64,000 nt of DNA from Pleurotus djamor (GCA_029747585.1 JAPEVF010000105.1:1-64000); one strand, 5' to 3'. Counted from the first letter of the stretch, positions 44,010 to 56,158 are shown. Notes: generated from the letters alone by a model not told the origin. Made by a program: numbers and translations.

Positions 44010-44758
44010 ATATCCCCCCCGCGCAAACGAGGCTTTAGTGTGCTGACTCGAACAATCCTGGCTTGGGGGACCCCCCGAGCGAAGCGAGGGAAGGGAAGGA
44101 TTGAGAGTGGTCAGCCCTCTGTTGCGCAAATCAAAGNAAAAAAATATGAAAATACCTCGGTGACTTAAACTCAGAGTCATTCACGATTAACTCAGTAAAG
44201 CTGACGAATTAATTCCCACAGTCATTACTTTCTACGATAGCAAGTCGCGACTATTCCCACACTAACCCTGACCCTGTGATCGAGTTCGACCCATCGAAGT
44301 AGTCCTCCAAATATTGTCTCTAGAGAAACAGTGGCGTTGACGTTTTGCAAATTGTCAGAATCTGCCCTAATCTGCGGCGGGTCGACGGTATCAGTAGCGG
44401 AAGTAAATGTGCATTCCAACTCAGCGAGGCGCATTAATCCTTTTCGACGAATGTGTTGTGCGGAACCCCAGGCACGCGACCCTTGCAAATATATTTCTTG
44501 AGCAAACAAAAACTCCCAGTTGTTCTAGCCCCGGCGCCCAGCATCCTCCTTTCCCTCAACTCTCAACCCACCCTCCATCGATTCTGTTGCTGCAGCTCGG
44601 ATGGCTGCTGTTTCAGCAGGCCTTCACCGAGAAAAAGAACTTCGTGCTTGAATCGGTCTACTCCGGACGCCAACTCCCATCCTCGCGATTTCACCTTGAA
44701 GCTGCATTTGGGGACGAACAAGTAACTTGGAATCATCTCTACTTGGAGTCCTTGGTTC
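44010..44758. other. G/C-skewed patch with mirror repeat, then DUF6533 upstream region
   Basis: Positions 44071-44096 hold CCCCCC-GAGCGAAGCGAG-GGAAGGG, where GAGCGAAGCGAG reads the same reversed (mirror symmetry). A CCCGCGCAAACGAGG variant of the hairpin arm occurs at about 44017-44032. Open frames at 44407-44769 overlap the promoter of the next gene and show no motif. Confidence 0.45.
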
Positions 44759-46585
44759 ATGCCTCATGACGGTCTAGCTTCGATGCCATTTGTGTTGCAA
44801 AGGTAGGAAGCCTTGAATTCGCGTCGTAGTTTGTCTCCCCTAATTGACCGTTTTATTCGTCTATAGGTTTCGTTACATACTTACTGGTGAGTCCACAATT
44901 GCCTTCATTGTGAGCGAAGTCGTTGAAGCACTTGAATCGGTTCATAGGCCTCTGTAAGCCGCGCTTCTATGCTCATTCGACCGATGTTGTGTCTAATGTC
45001 TAATCCGCAATTCAGACGCGATTCAAGTTTACGACTGGTTATTGACGTACGCATCCTGTGCTTCTTTTCTTTCATCTCTTCCCTAAAGCTCTCGAATAAA
45101 GTCTCGGCGACGAAGTAGCCCTTGTGAGTGCATGCCTCACTTCGGAGAAACTATCAGGGTCCATATTGACGAGGGACTATAGATCCAACAAGCACCGTGG
45201 ACATCTGCGAAGCTGGGTTATTTTATATGCCGCTACTACCCACTCTGGGCTATGCCTGTGTCGATGTATGCATGGTTGCCAAACCACGAACGAAGCCTCT
45301 GTGTGCGATTACTTCACCCATCTCATATCATACTGATCCCTCTCGTACGTCGAGTTCAACCACCCTGCCCAATTGGCTAACTCTTGCTTTCTATAGCAAT
45401 TATGTCCGCAAGGTAAACTCATTGAATACCCGTCATGGTCACGTTGCTCACCGAGGCGTTCTTTATTGTAGCCGTAATGTTAATGAGAGCATATGCCTTT
45501 ACTGGGCGGAAGAAGGCTGTTCTCGTCGCTCTGCTCCCTTGCTACGCCCTCCTTGCAGGTCTCGATATCTGGGGTCTAAGCACTGGGCTCATTCTCTCAG
45601 AACACTTGTTTGCCCAACTTGGTCGTACAAGTTGCGTTTCCGATCACGGTGGCGGCGCACTTGCTTCGCGCATGGGGGTGAGTTGATTCTCCTTAACCGC
45701 GTTGATGCTGCCTCACTCATCTGGGTCATCTGCGTAGGCTATTATGGTATATCATTATACCTTTTAATAAGAGCCCTAGACCACTCACTCATACCTTCTT
45801 TTAGGCCTCAGCTGTTCTCATGGACCTGGTGTCGTTGGTCGTAGTTGTTTCCGTAAGCTGTTCCCATCCCTCGGCATCCCTCCCTATCTCATCGCCGCGA
45901 CACCCTTTCTATGATCCATTTACAGCACGCCCTTCGCATTCGGAGTTTTCAAGGTCATTTGGGTAAAATATTCATCCGACAAGGCCAGTGTTGGGTACTC
46001 CTGCCCACGATCTTATCGCTGACTTACGGACTTTGGGTTTAGGCATCTTCTCTTTTGCCATAGCCCTGAGTGCCAATCTTGTCGCCGCAATTATCTACTT
46101 CGGGTAAGTGGTTCTGCACCCAGATTTGCCATTGCGATTGATCAAAGCATCTAGAATTCCTTCCTCGCGTTATGGTATGCTCCTCGTGCTTTCCCAGTTA
46201 AAGTTTAATGAATAATTCTTTCACCCCGCAGACGGTTCTGCTCTCCCCTTTTCCTTGGTTTTCACCAATGTGCGTGCCAACTTTTCGACCTGCTGACCTA
46301 GGCTGACCGTGGCTATCACTCTTCTAGCTCACCGTACGTATCATCGAAAAATATCTGTTTTCCCAGTACAGCGATCTAATCTTGCTTTGTCATCGTTTTA
46401 GGCGGCGCGAATGTCAGTCCTTGGTCTTCCATTCATCTATCACTCACCCATGACGCGTTTTCCTTAGGATTTTATCTCTTCGTCGCCAGGTGTCTCCTAC
46501 AGAAACACAGATCACACGTCAACACTCTATGCTCGTCAGACATGCACTAGCAACGGACAAACCCGATCATTGGACTATACACTAA
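44759..46585 (+). CDS. DUF6533-type membrane protein, copy 1
   Basis: Many tiny exons. ATG 44759 gives MPHDGLASMPFVLQR, then FRYILT, DAIQVYDWLLT and LGDEVAL across introns. This is the YDxLLTxxDEVxL signature of Agaricomycete DUF6533 proteins, followed by IQQAPWTSAKLGYFICRYYP and a helix-rich core (TEAFFIVAVMLMRAYAFTGR, AVLVALLPCYALLAGLDIWG). The C-terminus reads ILSLRRQVSPTETQITRQHS and ends KPDHWTIH. Seven TM helices are typical for the family, and its function is unknown. It forms a tandem pair with the next gene, with conserved intron phases. Middle exons are only approximate. Confidence 0.7.
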
Positions 46586-47164
46586 TTTCTCAAGTTCCCT
46601 CCTCGTTCTTCCACTCGTCCCTTCTGCTTTTTGTTATAGATGTTTTGCAAAGTGTAATTTAATAGTGTATCTATCATCTCCTCGGCCCTCTCTGTCATGT
46701 CCTAGCTTTCTGGTGAGTTATCGATTGTATGTTCATTTGTGGTTGTGAGTAGCTCGGCATGCTGATGTCATTTCTTGCTCCCGCAGTTACTTTTTTGTTG
46801 GCCTTCGTTCAGGTTTACTTAGCGTCAGAATTAACCACGGTCATATCGCTGCATCATCCATCACGTCTACCACCCATGCCTGTGTGATGTCTGGCCTACT
46901 TATATGCTCATAAAGGTCTCAGGGCTGGACGTTTGTGTTGACATTGTCAATTTCCGCGGTGAATCGCCTTCGGATTGCACATGTTGGCGGGGATAATCCT
47001 ATACAACCGCTCGAAGAGACGTGCTTGCAAATCATGGTTATGATCTGCCATATCCCTGGACCACTAACTTCTTTACCATGCGTCTTTATTCCGGGTTTGC
47101 GCGGATTCTCCTCTCTTCAACCCATTCATCCCTCTTCTCGCCGTCTCGGAGTCCTTGAGAAGAA
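46586..47164. other. Spacer between tandem DUF6533 genes
   Basis: No supported gene. It holds the copy 1 terminator region and the copy 2 promoter. A short plus-strand frame at 46935-47198 runs into copy 2 and is not convincing. Confidence 0.35.
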
Positions 47165-49005
47165 ATGGGACCATGGAATAACGTGTCTGTCGCTCTAGAT
47201 GCTCAACGGTGAGACTGGCCACCAGCTTTCCGTTTCAAATTCTCTTACCGAAGCGGCTTTAGGTTCGGATTTGCTATATCAGGTCCATTTCTTTTTATTG
47301 CTTTCGGTTTGCGGCCACTCATCCGTCCCAACTTTTTAAAGGTCTTTGTGAATATCAAACCTATTTCGCACTCTCATGGGTTTACGCTGACATGGGTCCG
47401 GAGATTCGTTTCAAGCGTATGATTGGGTCCTGATGTACGTCAATGTCTCTTCAGCTTTCCACGTCACAAGTGACCAAGAGTATTTCTTACTGCGCTCCGA
47501 TCAGGCTAGGCGATGAAATCACCCTTGTGAGCATCATATTCCTGTCGCGGTCATCTCATTCAAATGTTGAAATTGATTTTTGAGCCTAGATACACTCCGC
47601 CCCATGGACCACGGCGAAAATTGGATACTCACTCTGTCGATACTATCCCCTCGCAGTATGGCCGATAATCATGTATGCCTGGCATCCTGATCTGTCGCAT
47701 GATGCGTGTTCGCCCTTAGTGAGGGTCGTGAATGTGCTACTTATCCCTCTGGTCCGTTTACCTCCAGAATCGTTTGCCATTAGAATCCCCTGGTTCTCAT
47801 CATTCCTTAAAATCTAGCAAATATTCCCGCAAGGTCAGCTTGTGTTTGGATGCTCCATTTTCAGACGGACGTCATAATTTTTACTAGGTGTTATGTTCAT
47901 GCGGGCGTATGCATTTACGTGCCGCCAGACGGTAGTGATTGCGATTCTACTCCCAATCTACGCCGCTCTTGTTGCGTTGAGTATTTGGACGTACGCTTGG
48001 AACAACATCCTCAGACAAAGCCCTCTTGACGAGTGGCTTCGTGCGGGTTGCGTCCCCGGCGCCATCAGGCAAACACAATTTGCTAGCATGGGGGTATGTT
48101 TAACGCTGCGCCGTCCAATTACCGATCCTGAACTACGCTGCCATCATATAGGCTGTTTTGGTGAGCCAAACCCGAACTCATAGCCTTCTCATTAGATGTA
48201 TTTGATTCAGGGTACTACGGCCTTGTTGGACTTCCTGTCGCTTTTGATTGTCCTCAAAGTAAGCGACCACTCCGATCCCCCTATGCTCGGCCCTCACTGG
48301 GCAATCGTCTCTTCAGCATGCCATTCGGACGCAAACTCTCGATAGCAGGCTCGGACAGACTTTCGTCTTCCAAGGTAGGATACCATCGTTTCAAACCACC
48401 CTAGCCCAGCTGAACGCATAAACACATTGCAGGCCTCTGTAACTTTGGGATTGTCCTTACCATCAACACTGTAGCTGCTGGAGTTTACTTCCGGTGAGAC
48501 ATCCATTCGAGGTAATCGCTCGATTTTTTAACGGTGAATCTCTGCCCTGCTAAGAGGACTCGGACATTATGGTCTGTTTTGGTTTAGTCAGTCATATGTG
48601 CGGACCTCATCCTCGAATCCTTATCCAGATGGAATTTGCCTAGCTTTCAGTTTGGTCCTTACAAACGTAAGCCCGCGACGACTTTGAATTAGTTCGAGTC
48701 GTTGACGTTTATCTCGCCCAGGTCGTCGTACGTAGCTTGTTTTACTTCCAATGTCTAATGAACATGCAGTCTCACCGCGAGGTCCTCACTCGTTATCAAG
48801 GCCGCAAGAATGTATGTCTCATCACTTTCTTGCTTCGTCCCGGTCAGCGACTTGATGCTGTGATAGGATCCTTACTCTGCGTTCACGAGCGTCACCGACA
48901 AACTCTGTCATAGCGGGAAGGCATTCGAGGATTGTTCGTGAGGGGCTCAGACGTCGACGACCAGACCACTGGGTGATTGAAGATGTAGTAGACAGTGAGG
49001 AGTGA
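47165..49005 (+). CDS. DUF6533-type membrane protein, copy 2
   Basis: Paralogue of copy 1. ATG 47165 gives MGPWNNVSVALDAQR, then FGFAIS, DSFQAYDWVLM and LGDEITL, using the same intron positions and phases as copy 1. Next comes IHSAPWTTAKIGYSLCRYYP, matching copy 1 in 14 of 20 positions. The core has VMFMRAYAFTCRQTVVIAIL and LVALSIWTYAW with a longer luminal loop (LDEWLRAGCVPGAIR). The C-terminal RHSRIVREGLRRRRPDHWVI plus EDVVDSEE parallels copy 1's DHWTIH end. Intact as far as I can read. Confidence 0.72.
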
Positions 49006-49589
49006 TTCTCGTTTCGAGATCTAGCTTGTAATTTCTTGACACACTACGAAACATGGAAGAAACTTTTCATTTTTTTTCAGGTCCGCTACGACATTTCGAG
49101 CAAAGCTCGGTCGCATCAAACACCACTCCCCAACCCAGAAACCTAACACCTTTGCACTCAAAAAAAATGGATGAAAACGTATATTCGTTGGCTGAATGAA
49201 AAGGATCTCCATCCTAACTACGTACGTAGGTACTACAAGGACAAAAAAGTAGGGGTATACATATTGCTTGTGTGTATAGACAAAATGAGGGATGAACTCA
49301 ATAATGGTATCGAAAAGGGGTAGCAGGTATGTATGAACGTAGATAGGGAGACAGCATCGCCCGCGAGGCAAAGGGAATCATTAGACATCGGTGGTCCTGT
49401 CTTCTGTTATCAGAGAGAGAGAGCGTACCGATGGCGAAGAACAACAAAAAGACGGAGAAGGGCGATGGGGAGAGGGTTTACAACAAGGAGAGAAAAAAGG
49501 GAATCAAGAACCATAGAAAAAGAGAGTACATCCTTCACAATCTTCCATATCCTTTGAGCTTCTCCGCTTCACAAGAAAATTCAAGGAAA
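49006..49589. other. Convergent intergenic region
   Basis: Between the 3' ends of the DUF6533 copy 2 (plus) and the YGGF protein gene (minus). Purine-rich on the plus strand (AGAGAGAGAGCG, AAAAGACGGAGAAGG around 49415-49470), consistent with a pyrimidine-rich 3' UTR of the minus-strand gene. Confidence 0.4.
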
Positions 49590-51161
49590 TCAGAATCCAC
49601 CATACGCATCATCGGGGTTATAAATAGTCGAATAAACAGTGTCGGGACGTTTCGTCTGAGCTGTGTTAACAGCCGACGGTCGTGGTTCTGGTTGTTGCTG
49701 TTGGTATTGCGGTTGCTGGTGTTCGTATTGTTGGGATGGTTGGGTGGAATACGAACTAGGCGTCGCTTGCTGAGATCTTGGTATAGGCGACGGCGAAGGA
49801 GACATGTCGGACTCGTAGTCCGATCCTGGGTTTTGTACATAGAACTTTCTTCTCACCGGCGCAGGCTTAGCACGTGCGGATGGGGGAGGGGGCAACGAGG
49901 AACGTTCAACGTCGACGTACTGCCCATGCATACCATAGACGGGAGACGGCGTGGATCGTTCACGTGTAGCGGCAGCCGAAGGGGGAGAAGGCTGGCGGGT
50001 CAAAGGGACAGAGGTGACGGGAGGCGCAATAGGCGCTTCGTGCGGATTTGGCAGAGCGGATATGGTAGACACGGGAGAAGTTGGCGAAGGCTGAGCGGCA
50101 GGATAATACGAAGGTGGTTGCGGGTATGCATAGGGCGAGGGACCCGGTGAGAGAGCAGGAGGCTTTACAGTTGGAGCAGGTGGCAATGCGGTGTCAATGC
50201 GAATATTAACTTGTCCCGACGAATATCCATCATGGATCTGGCTCCCATAAAATCCGGTAACGGGCGAATTTGCAGGGTACTTGAAATCTGCACCGAACGG
50301 CTTCCTTGGGGAATAGGTGACTTTTTCCTGAATGACGGGCGGCGGGGGGTCTGATTTGGAATCATCAAGGAGAACGGCAGAGCGTCGGAAGGCAGAAGCC
50401 TGAAAAGCGACGTCTTGCTTTCGCTTTTGATAGCGTCGCTATGGGAATATTTACCAATGAACGCCAGCACGCGATCGAGGAAATCCCGAGACTAACCATG
50501 AAAAATACAATGGCAAAGGTGATGCCAATGAGTGCGATAATCCCGCCAATCACCCCACCTGCCAAGGCACCGCTGTTGACCGATGCAGATGCATCTGAGG
50601 CAGCGATAGCAGTGGATGAAGCTGAAACGCTGGCGGAGGACGTAGTCAACGCTCTACTAGCAGATGATGTGTTTCGAGGTCGGGCGGATGCCTAGACGAC
50701 AATATGAGTTTCGTTCGTTCCTTGGAACTGTATAATATAATACGAACCGCTGACGAAGAGGATACCACTCTGGCGGGGGGAGATGATGTCCGCAAAACCG
50801 ATGAAGTAGTAGTAGTCCCACGAACAGGCGGGGAAACGGCTGGACTCGTCGGTCGTGGGGGTACCACAGACGTTGTCGTCGGGGTCACCACTCTAACGCT
50901 CGCTGAATGCGATCCACAACTAAGTTATTTAGAATGCAAAAAATTGGGATTCGACGCACTAGTGGTTGGGAATTCAACTGTCCGGCCCAACGGCACAGAG
51001 AAGGGGTCCGTTGTAGCCGTAGTTGTCGGTACAGGTCTAGCAGGCCTCCTGGGGGTCTCAACCTCGTCGTCATCGTCTACAGCGACAGGACGCCCTTGTC
51101 GCGCGACCAAACCACCAGATCTCCTGTGTGCCTCGCGAGGCGAGTGTCTATGTTGTATCAT
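49590..51161 (-). CDS. Single-pass TM protein with Ser/Thr/Pro ectodomain and YGGF tail (copy 1)
   Basis: From ATG 51161: an Arg/His-rich start (IQHRHSPREAHRR, then LVARQGRP) and a long Thr/Ser/Pro region (VVPPRPTSPAVSPPVRG, TTTTSSVLRTSS), likely O-mannosylated. A Gly-rich TM helix follows (NSGALAGGVIGGIIALIGIT-FAIVFFMV). The cytosolic tail of over 250 residues is Pro/Gln/Tyr-rich and ends NPDDAYGGF. The architecture resembles fungal wall-stress sensors (Wsc/Mid2-like), but there is no WSC domain. Introns are at about 50700-50756 and elsewhere. A paralogue lies at 57220-58527. Confidence 0.62.
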
Positions 51162-51632
51162 TTTTGGCGATAAAAAAGAATGGACTATTTTCAAAAGAAT
51201 GTGGTGGAGAAACGGGGGGAAGGAGTCCCGGTAGCGTAGGTACGAGGAGGAGCACGAACGCTACCTGGAAGATGGTGGTGAGAGGGAAAAGTTGAATTTC
51301 GGACAATGAGCTCCAACTCTTGGCAAATAGGGGAATCTTCGTCACATGCCCGCTCAGACCCTAACTCGTCCATATCGCCCAACCAACCAACCCAAACCCG
51401 CATGGACGATGGCACTGGTACACATGGCGTTTTCCCCGTCATTGAGGCCGCATTATGCGTGATATGTCTATTTTTAATTGTCAATCACGACTACGCTCCA
51501 CTTGAGCAGTTGTCATCAGTAAAAACATATTAACAAAGACAGACATGGCAACCATTTCAAAAATTTCCCGTGTCAAGACAGGAGCCCCTACTGCTGGATT
51601 TCAAAAAATGAAGGAGGGCGTTTGTAATGAAG
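51162..51632. other. Upstream region of the YGGF copy 1 gene
   Basis: About 470 bp between the membrane protein start and the tRNA. No gene supported. Confidence 0.35.
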
Positions 51633-51715
51633 TGCATCAAGCGAGAATCGAACTCGCGGCGGGTCGAATCGTGAACAAATGGCAACGACCCAGGTTACCA
51701 CTACCCCATTGATGC
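51633..51715 (-). tRNA. tRNA-Gly(GCC) with a 12-nt intron
   Basis: Cloverleaf on the minus strand. Acceptor GCATCAA (51715 downwards) pairs with TTGATGC (to 51634), with discriminator A at 51633. The D-arm has TAGTGGTAA. The anticodon stem is GGTCG/CGACC with loop TTGCCA...T, and the T-arm is GCGAG-TTCGATT-CTCGC. The anticodon GCC complements 51681-51683. Twelve extra nucleotides (51679-51668) sit one base 3' of the anticodon, the canonical tRNA intron position. No CCA is encoded, as expected in a nuclear gene. A T-run end signal is weak but TGT/TTCATTTT follows on the transcript side. Confidence 0.92.
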
Positions 51716-52119
51716 AGACATTCAAAAATAGCGCCACAACGTTGACTACAACGTTGAGTTGCGCAGTGATCAATCCTGGCTATTTGTGCTATGACTCTTT
51801 TCGCTAGGCTCATATTCCAGCCTCTATGACGGGAGGATGACAGTCGATCCTATCTCTTCGCCGATGCCTGATTTCAGCGCTAACCATCCAGCTATGTTTT
51901 GATGGGATGGTAAATACGACTCTGAAAGCTCAGAATCAGTTAGGAACCGGAGAAAGAGCGAAGGAACACCAACTCGGGAGCTCGTCGAAATCGATGGCTA
52001 TTGTGTATATCCCTGGTATTGTAATTGCAAGAGCGTCAAAGATAGCTCGTCGACAAATAGGCCAGAGAAGTACGCACATACTAAAAGCATGGACGACGGA
52101 TCGCTTCCTTGAAACCTTC
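51716..52119. other. Intergenic region next to the tRNA
   Basis: Covers tRNA 5' flank and the possible last exon/3' UTR of the ubiquitin-like-tail gene. Open frames of 69-81 codons lie on both strands over the same DNA and show no motif. Confidence 0.35.
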
Positions 52120-53440
52120 TTAGGCAACTTCCATAGATCCATCACCGATTGAGTTTGCTACTGTAGGCAGATTACTCACCATGTTTATAACACGAAATCG
52201 ACGCAGTTGCTTCAAATTCCTTTGGAATGCCTCTCTTCGCAGCTGTGGAGTGGCACCCTGGTCGAGGTCTGAACCGTCTGCACCTAACTGTTCGGATACG
52301 CGGATGATTGTTCCGCAGGAACTGCACAGGACGGGCCTCTTCTTCATCGAGTAAATGATTCAAGGAGAAGTACAACATACCATACAATCTTCCCGTCCGG
52401 GACTCCGGGACTGGTCGCGCAATGTCTATCACAACTGGGACACTTTTGATAATACATTTGGCCGTTATTCCGTATGATCACGCTCATGCTGATGGTAGAG
52501 TTCGGTTTGATCGTACTGTCCCAAGTTTCTGGACTGATGATTTCGTCACTATCCTCCTTCATGAATTCGAGATCGTCATGGTTGAGGCACTGAGTGAAGT
52601 CCTGTCCTCGTAGGTACGACTTAAGAACCAACTCGAATGACTGATAAGGCCGTGTGAGTCCAAATATCCACGACGTGGTAGAAGAGTAGCCGAAAGATGT
52701 CTTACCTTCCACGTGGAGCACAAACTGAAAGGCAGCCTGATCCGTTTGGAGGCGACGTCGATAAGCCAGACACATTCGCTAGGGTTGTCCAGCAGTAGAT
52801 GCAATTGGTGGATAGATAGACGAGTCTGTTTAGCAATGGAAAGTTGCTGAGCCATCATTTCAGCCATATGGTCTGATGTCAGGCTAATAAGAAAAAGTCN
52901 AAACTCTAAAAGACGAGAGAAAGAGGTGTCTTCGCACAGCATGATAGACGATAAAATTAGAGTCATAGACTCCCTTTCGTGCGAGAGTTTCGTCTTGAGT
53001 TTCGTAACGTGCTTCTTCATCAATGCGGCCCAGCAAATTCTTTTCCAGGTGGCCACAATCGGGTTTGCAGAAGCATTTCCAGAGAGGTAGACGTCGTAGC
53101 TTTGCACTCGAGCGTTAAACGCCTCCAACAAGGTGTGACACCGAGCTATTGATTCGTCTACGCTGCAACATAGGTCGCTGATATGAACGGTATCCAGACA
53201 ATCAGGAATAACCAAGGATGCCGAAGAGATCGAGGGCTGAAGATCCGTTGCGGGCGAGAAGCGTTTTGGGAGAGTATCAGCGACCCTCTTCGTCCTATCG
53301 AGGATGGCGCCGAAGTAGATGAGCTCCTGGGAGAGAGCTTGGTGCTCCACAGGTGCCCGCCGACTATTTGAGAGTACGCGGATTATGTGATAAGCGAGGC
53401 CAATCGTGGCGACGATGTCGCCAATGTTGATGGAGATCAT
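52120..53440 (-). CDS. Agaricomycete protein with helical N-terminus and ubiquitin-like tail
   Basis: ATG 53440 gives ISINIGDIVATIGLAYHIIR with VLSNSRR, the usual start of a large mushroom family whose N-terminus resembles the helical domains ahead of fungal NLR-type proteins. Helices follow (CHTLLEAFNARVQSYDVYLS, WAALMKKHVTKLKTKLSHER). The second part has VWLIDVASKRIRLPFSLCST with a WK, then FELVLKSYLRGQDF and ISPETWDSTIKPNSTISMSV, a ubiquitin-like beta-grasp pattern. The tail adds paired cysteines (YYQKCPSCDRHCATSP, CSSCGTIIRV), perhaps a small zinc site. An upstream in-frame ATG (53542) and the exact last exon are uncertain. Function unknown. Confidence 0.62.
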
Positions 53441-54778
53441 GTCTGAGGGATGGTGTTGGAAAGACTCCAAACGCCTCTTCCCTATATTATACGCGTAGAG
53501 CATCTGGTATAAGGAGTCATTGATGCGGGACTCTCGCAGCATTCAACTTTAGGGATTTGCTGAAAGAGAACAAGTGAGTCATAAGTAGAACCGGCCGATC
53601 GGTCCTACCACTCGAAGAGGACATACCTACAAACCAAGAAAAGGATATCGAGATAGTGCAGAGATAGATTTGAACGAGCGGTTGTATCCGAGGGCCACAG
53701 GAACCCAAGCGGACCAGGACCTGGAACGCGCAGGCGCTTCTCACGGATAAAGTTTGCGGTAATTTTCGAGATATGGAAAAGAACACAAGGGTAAACTTTG
53801 AGTCGACACCAGGGCTGTTGTCCTGAGAGTGTAGGCTTCGCATCGAGCGCTGGAAATGCGAGGAAGGGTTCCTAAGCTGTGTTTGTGAGCGTTAGAAGGC
53901 CTAGAAAAGGTTTCATAGACTGCGACTTGGAGTGGATATTGTCTCCAAAGGCCAATCGACAAGTTATATGAATCCACAGTTGGTACAAATGCGGTTTAGG
54001 TGACAGCAAGTAATCCATGCGTTGCGAGTAGACAGAAGAGTCTTCGATGTTAGAACGGCCAGGGTGAAGGGTGAAATGCGGTACATAATAGTGAGTAAGC
54101 GATGGCGAATGGCAGGAGGTTGAAACGTTGGGGATTGAGTTGGATTGGGAACGCAGGGGCAGTGACATCACGTGCTAGCAGAGCCCGTCGGACTTCACGG
54201 TGTCCTCGGTCATTGGCCCATTTACTTCCTGCTTCTAAATCTACAGGGTCGGTCTTCTTTTGCTTTTCAACATATCAAGACCTCTTATGCTCAACCGAAT
54301 GTTCCCACCGCAGGTGGTGAAGCGGCATTCATACACCGGCTCGCGACGGCAGGGTTGTTCCGACGGACTTGTCAAACTGCGGCCACCTGTCTTGCGCCTC
54401 CCCGAACAATTTCAGGTCTTCTCTACCGTATCGTTGAAGAGTCATCGATGTACCACCATTCTCTCCGTGAATCAGATGACCTCTCGATTCTGATGATACC
54501 ATTTGTACCTAAGGACAAATTGCCGATGATTTTTTCTTCGTCACGCCTTGTGGATTGTGCTATCAGTTTCTGCTCCTATGGGAAACAGCTGCGCCTTTAT
54601 TGTATCTCGACTACTTATGGGCTACCTCCTCGAGGCTTCTTTAAGGGCTATGCCCGTCGCAAGCGGTGCTACATACCCATCACTTGCGCCCACAACCATC
54701 ACCTCCTCTCGTTTATAAACCTCTTACTGGGACTGTGCTTTCTTGTGGTCTCTATTCACTCCCTAGGTATATCTCGAT
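53441..54778. other. 1.3-kb region without a recognised gene
   Basis: It contains upstream regions of two divergent genes. A 225-codon plus-strand frame (54172-54849) overlaps the RTA1 gene start and looks like chance: no motif and no splice-supported continuation. Confidence 0.4.
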
Positions 54779-56158
54779 GGACTCGTCAATCGGTCAAACC
54801 CAACTATACGGATATGTACCGACGCAATACGTCGCCTACATCTTCGTAGTCCTCTTTATCCTGTCTACTCGTGCGTCTTCTTTCTCAAGTGTATTTTAAG
54901 AACATGTCACGAGATCAAGCGCAGTTACACACGGTGTACAGGCTGTCTGGACCCGTGCATGGTGGCTCCTCCCGACGGCATGTTTCGCTGGGTCTATCGA
55001 AGTGGTCGGCTGGGTAGGAAGGCTCTGGTCCAGCTACTCGCCCACTGCGAAGACGCCGTTTCAAATCCAGTGAGCAGCGCCCCGAAATGTGTATCTGATC
55101 AACTGATGGTGTGTGCTAACTTTGATACAAGGATCTTGGCTACCATCGTCGCCCCAACCCCCCTCATCGCCGCTAATTTCATGATTCTCGGTAGAATCAT
55201 TCTTCGACTTGGTCCTTCGTACAGTCGTTTGAGACCAACTTGGTGTACGTTCTTGCCTCTCTCTCTCATCTTGAAGTCGGTCTGATTGATGTTGATCGCC
55301 GTATAGATGCATGGACCTTCTTGGGCTTTGTGAGCTACGAATCTAAGGAACGCGTGGTAACGGTTCTCACCTTTCATTGTCTAGGATATCATTGGTTTCT
55401 TCATCCAAATGATAGGCGGTCTCATGATCCTTTCTGCAACAAGCTCTGGCTCTGATCCATCTCGAGTGAGTTCTTTCCACCCTGCTATTAGCAATCAAAA
55501 TGTTAACACAAACCAGGGTGTCAACATCGTCATCATCGGTATCATATTTCAACTCTGTAAGTGCTGATCAATCATTGTTCACATCGTAAAATGCGTCACC
55601 TAGAGGACTAATTGAAGCCAACCAGGTGCTGTGATCCTCTTCGCACTCTGCGGAACAGAATTTTTCCTTCGATATCTCTATGAACGGCCTTGTCGCAAGG
55701 ACGCCCAAACAGTAGTCGGAAGCAAAGTATTAATTAGGGGAGATTTCTCTCGTCGTCTCCGGATTCTTACCGCAGTCCTCGTATTCGGCACTGTCTGCTT
55801 GTTCATACGGTGAATATCCGCGTCGCCCCTTCCCTTCATTTTCGGCACGCTTACATTCTCTTCCATCAGAGCTATTTATCGTACCACAGAGCTACTGGAG
55901 GGCTGGGGTGGTCACTCTATGTCAGTCGAATGGTACTTTAGTACGTCCCCTTCGCCATTTATACACGCCAAAGCCAGTTTTAACTTCACCCACCTAGACG
56001 TGTTTGATGGAGCCATGGTAACCCTCGCCTTGATATCCTTCAACTTCGCTCACCCGGGATACCTTCTATCTGAGGAGAACTCCCGCGTCGAACATCCAGA
56101 AAGTTATAAACTCACCGGAACACTGCCCAACGGCGAGTCTGCCCACTTCCTAGCCTGA
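54779..56158 (+). CDS. RTA1-family seven-TM protein (lipid-translocating exporter-like)
   Basis: ATG 54779: MDSSIGQTQLYGYVPTQYVA with YIFVVLFILST, the typical YxYxPSxxxA start. Then GVQAVWTRAWWLLPTACFAG, SIEVVGWVGRLWSSYSPTAK with TPFQIQ (family block EVxGYxxRxxSS), and LATIVAPTPLIAANFMILGR. Next are FDIIGFFIQMIGGLMILSAT with SSGSDPSR, and GVNIVIIGIIFQL. The end has AIYRTTELLEGWGGH and DVFDGAMVTLALISFNFAHP-G. Relatives confer resistance to 7-aminocholesterol, azoles or sphingoid bases, or flop phospholipids. At least six introns. Complete. Confidence 0.88.

Noticed and set aside
43891..44100. A complete DNA transposon or MITE
   Set aside because: I could not find matching terminal inverted repeats with target-site duplications around the patch. 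Copy number cannot be judged from one window.
49431..50150. 239-codon plus-strand open frame rich in Arg/Trp
   Set aside because: It is antisense to the Pro/Gln-rich tail of the YGGF protein. The composition is the mirror of Pro/Ser codons and no motif is present.
54172..54849. 225-codon plus-strand frame ahead of RTA1
   Set aside because: It overlaps the RTA1 start in another frame and shows no recognisable segment.
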